Assembly (NCBI RefSeq): GCF_002234675.1 | Contig: NC_019859.2 | Span: 10,443,983 to 10,507,982, forward strand | Source of the DNA: Oryzias latipes | Taxonomy: Eukaryota; Chordata; Actinopteri; Beloniformes; Adrianichthyidae | Reading direction: 5' to 3' | DNA: 64,000 bases | In this document: in pieces, positions 60,840 to 64,000 of the stretch | Layout of the letters: each line of letters opens with the position of its first letter | Position numbering within the stretch: the first letter of the stretch is position 1 | Position numbers and translations under genes: made by a program | The notes under the pieces: generated by a model | Seen by the model: only the letters and a program-made list of their open reading frames with translations | Told to the model about the DNA's origin: nothing | Database searches by the model: none

Positions 60840-63105
60840 TCACAAGAACACAAACTCCTCACTGCCTTGTCTGATGTTACCCCTGCCACGCTGTTCTGCA
60901 GACAGAAGGTGAGGTGGAGGTCCAAAGTGGTTACTGCTGAGAGCGACAAGTCCGTAGTCCTGCCCTCGTCCATCGACAAAGGTGAAAATGGGATACTTCT
61001 CCTTGGAGGACGAGAGAACCTGGAAGGACACCACAGTGAAATCATACTTTATTTGCATAAAGCACAATATTTAAACAAATATGTTAAACAAGATAGAGCT
61101 AGAAATAAAAAAAAGGATGTTCTATTCCATTTTTAAAAACTATAATTGATGACAAATAAAAGCAAAACAAAGGTTTCTCTTAATTAAAAAAAAAAGAAAC
61201 TGAAAGCGTTACTTTTCGCTTCATCATTTAAAATATACAATGAGAATAAGCCTGCAAAATAAATCACCAACTTGTTGTTATCCCGATATCATATCATGTC
61301 GCAAAAGTTGGCGAAATTTGCAACAAATGGTTACCTTAAATGTGCTAAAACAATCTTATGGCAGCTTGAAGTATTTAACGGATCAAATAAATCCCTTGAT
61401 GCATTTGACCAATCAGATGGACGCCTTTTATGTTAGACGGTCGCCTCCTATGTAGACGAAGGCCATTTGGAGTTATGTTGACCGTTATTTAAATTAAACT
61501 GTTGCAGTGAAATGGAAATGATGTATTTAGTTGTTTTGCTATATGTTTATGTATCACAAGTTATATCTTCATCGCAATATTAATCACTAATATTGCAAAT
61601 TGCAAGTTTTCCTCATATTGTGCAGAACTAAATAAAAACAAAAAATCCTTTAAAATAATGATAAATAGATGCATTTCCTCTCATTTCTGACAATCACAAT
61701 TAGTGTACGAGAAAATGGGAGGAAGGTGTGAAGCTCACCATGCCAACAACAGAGCACATGGACTCAAAGTCCTCCTTGGTCCGCGCGTAGAAGCCGATAG
61801 TGCAGCTGGGATCCATGCGGCTGAAGGGCATTTTCTTTGGAGAACTACAGTGAAAGGACTGCAGAGAGAAACATGAGATAAGGGTCAGACAAGCACAGGT
61901 CAACAATAGACTCCAATCTGTTTGGGCAAAAGACGTACAGAGTGTTAAAAAATGAGAACACAGACTTGGAGTTCTGCTGACATTAGAGGAAGACGTACTG
62001 TCTTACTGTGGGCAGGACAGGGCAACATGATAACAAACCTCCAATGAGAAGTTGGCCTGAGTGAAATCAACGACTGGTTGGCAGTAATGGGGGTCCAGGT
62101 ACAACAGCTGCTCATCTGTCCAACAGAGATGTATTTAAGTAAAAATTTCCTCCTTAGACAAGAAAAAAAGCATTTGTCCCCCAATAATTCTATATATAAA
62201 AAGAGAAAGAAGTTGGTTCCCACCTTGGAAACCAATGAAGTAAAGTGAATGTTTGGGTTTGCCTCCAATAATTCCAATGCAGCAGTCCAGACTTAGAATG
62301 TTCTGAAAGTCAAAACCAAAGTTTTCAATTTGATACACTGGGTTTTAATCTTCAGCGTGAAGTTTTTGCAGCGTAACACAGACCTTGACGCATTCAATGT
62401 ACGACGGGTTGAGGGCCTCTCCTCCCAGCCGGACCGGCACCAGGATGATGACAGACTTCCACGCCTGGCTGGAAGGATCAGCGACTCTTTGACTTAGTGA
62501 GGGATCACAAAGCTGTAGCACGTCTTCTTTGTAAACTAAAGTCAACATCAAACCAAGAACATCCTTACAAGTGAAGCCCAACAATGTCATCTCGACATCA
62601 GATGTCTGACATTCTCACCAGTGCAGTCCTGTGCCACATACACAGCCAAGCTCTGCCCGACCGACGTTTTTGCCACCGCTTTTCTGGAGAGAATAAGAAA
62701 GGGGAAAAAAAACGAATGTTATTGTCTTTATTTGGGTAAATAAAATGATCTTACAATAAAAAGGTTCTTACCGTAGTATGTGTGCCACTACTGAAGGGCC
62801 ATACCAGTCTCCTGCTTTCTTTCCAGAACCTTTGCCGATATCCACCAGCTGATGAACACCAAAAGGTGCTGGAGGTTGATCACCAAACAAGGTAACAAGT
62901 TTTTGGTGGGTGGGCTCTGCCTGTCGGTCCCTTGAAGATTCCGTTTTTTTCTTCTGGGAACTTGAACAGGATTTCTCAGGTGTGGTGGAAGCACGAGGAG
63001 CGCCAAAAGAAGGGATGGGGACCCCTGCAGCCCGCACTGGGGAGCGCGGTCGGAAGATCTCAAAGTCCACGTCAGTGAGCTGGTGAGCGTCTGGCCAAGT
63101 CCAAT
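60840..63105 (-). CDS. atg4d: Cysteine protease ATG4D (atg4d), C-terminal seven coding exons
   Basis: ATG4 proteases trim LC3/GABARAP precursors and remove them from lipid during autophagy. Visible exons on the minus strand are 62772-63105, 62619-62683, 62384-62535, 62224-62302, 62039-62115, 61739-61858 and 60840-61019; they join in frame into 334 codons plus stop. Order: [18 protein letters not shown], a Ser/Pro-rich linker, [62 protein letters not shown], then [11 protein letters not shown] with the catalytic Asp and His, [18 protein letters not shown], and EEFVFL at the end. The N-terminal part with the catalytic cysteine (GWGCM) lies beyond the right edge. ATG4D rather than ATG4C is chosen from the EEFVFL end and linkage with smarca4/ap1m2; some stretches resemble ATG4C, so the paralogue is slightly less sure than the family. 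Confidence 0.88.
61243..61630. mobile_element. GCCTGCACAATA-type MITE, copy 2, in last atg4d intron
   Basis: This matches 53951-54376 along most of its length in the same orientation. The right end TTGTGCAGAAC is the inverse of the left CCTGCAAAATA tip with changes. It is non-coding and old. Confidence 0.78.
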
Positions 63106-64000
63106 CTACAAGATAAACAACATTTAAAAAAATAAAAAAACATGTCTACTTAAGTCTCAAAACCTCAGCAAACTTATTCTTAAAAAGGCCAATTGCTGTT
63201 ATGAGATTTTTATTTTTATTAAAACAAATGGCTAAAAAGGTGGCTGTGAAACAGAGGAAGAGCGATCAGCTGCAGGGTTGGTGGCTTGTTTCCTAGTTAC
63301 TTAAGTCACATGACAGAGTACCTTTAAGTAAGTCTTTAGTAATGCAGATTTTTTTAGGCTATTTCATACATTTATTTCACTGTTCCTGAGAACATATCCT
63401 TAGTATCCTCTCGAGTGTAAGCCTGTTGTAAAGATTTTACTGATGAATGATTGCCTCTCCTCTGAGAACCACCAGCAAAGGAAGTTCCTACCGGAACGTA
63501 TTTGCTTTGATGGACATTAAACGTCCGTGCTGCTGCTGGTAAGTTTGGTTAGCAGCACTTCCCATCAGTGTGTGAATGTGAGCGTGTTTGTGAACGGGTA
63601 GAGGGGAAGCAGCATAAATAGACTGAGCACTAATATGAAGAAAACTGCTCTGTAAGCAAAGACAGAGCGATTTGAGTTTATAGGCAACATGTAAAAAATT
63701 TAAAGGAAAACAAATTCAAGGTGAGAAAAAGAAAAGTTAGAGAATTGATGTTTTTTCATTCTGGAAAAAACTTGTACCGGTATACTAAAAACTCTCAGCC
63801 AAGTTCAACTTTGTAAAGTATTTTATAAGAAAATAGGAGTGCAAGAGAAATGTTTGCATTTCAAAAAGTGATCCAACAGCATTGAGGTTAGTGTAATCCA
63901 GGGCAGGCTGATGGTTTAAAGGCAAACCTTCATAATCCTCAAGCTAAAAGTAGAGAAAGAACATTTTGGATGATTCAGACAAAAAAAAAACAGTTATACC
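63106..64000 (-). other. atg4d intron, no features
   Basis: Sequence upstream of the first visible atg4d exon. I searched both strands for the preceding exon (GWGCM-SGQM block) and did not find it, so this is intron up to the window edge. No transposon is recognised. Confidence 0.6.

Noticed and set aside
60840-63105. Identification as ATG4C
   Set aside because: DWTWPD and FSSKEKYP-like stretches resemble ATG4C, but the EEFVFL end and the 19p13.2-type neighbours favour ATG4D.

Overview
The window is nuclear DNA from a ray-finned fish, most likely a percomorph teleost. Evidence: vertebrate genes split into many short exons with GT-AG introns, typical teleost repeats (L1/Tx1-type LINE, RTE-type LINE tail, Tc1, Harbinger, TTAA-flanked MITEs, a tRNA-derived SINE), and the vertebrate linkage AP1M2-LDLR-SMARCA4-ATG4D, which in human lies in 19p13.2. 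I do not name a species.

Layout. All four host genes are on the minus strand and read right to left: atg4d (3' seven coding exons, 60840-63105, continuing off the right edge), smarca4 (39456-56336, 33 coding exons, complete), ldlr (20103-28471, 17 coding exons resolved, final short exon not found) and ap1m2 (1168-8451, 12 coding exons, complete). I placed every intron boundary by eye. The assembled reading frames close exactly: ap1m2 gives 424 aa, smarca4 gives 1660 aa, the 17 ldlr exons give 837 aa, and the visible part of atg4d gives 334 aa plus stop. The functions are unrelated: epithelial clathrin adaptor, cholesterol-carrier receptor, SWI/SNF chromatin ATPase and autophagy protease. This is conserved synteny, not an operon-like unit, although ap1m2-type adaptors and ldlr both act in NPxY/Yxx-phi receptor traffic.

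Between ap1m2 and ldlr (8.5-18.6 kb) lies a recent 5'-truncated LINE insertion (9771-14574) with an uninterrupted 1264-codon ORF2 and a perfect 16-bp target duplication, followed by old MITE and SINE copies. Between ldlr and smarca4 (28.7-37.5 kb) there are only repeats: a TTAA element, a broken Tc1 transposase copy, a duplicated unclassified repeat and a G/C-skewed island. The ldlr upstream region carries a sterol-regulatory-element-like site beside a GC box. Between smarca4 and atg4d (57-60.8 kb) sits a 1844-bp Harbinger-type element with a CAG target duplication. It keeps decayed pieces of both Harbinger genes but no catalytic domain.

No wholly new biological system stands out. The best leads are: the young LINE copy; the TTAA element family carrying a conserved peptide; two smarca4 introns with identical GC donors; the SRE-like site upstream of ldlr; the unplaced ldlr C-terminal exon; and an unidentified open exon-like stretch at the left edge.
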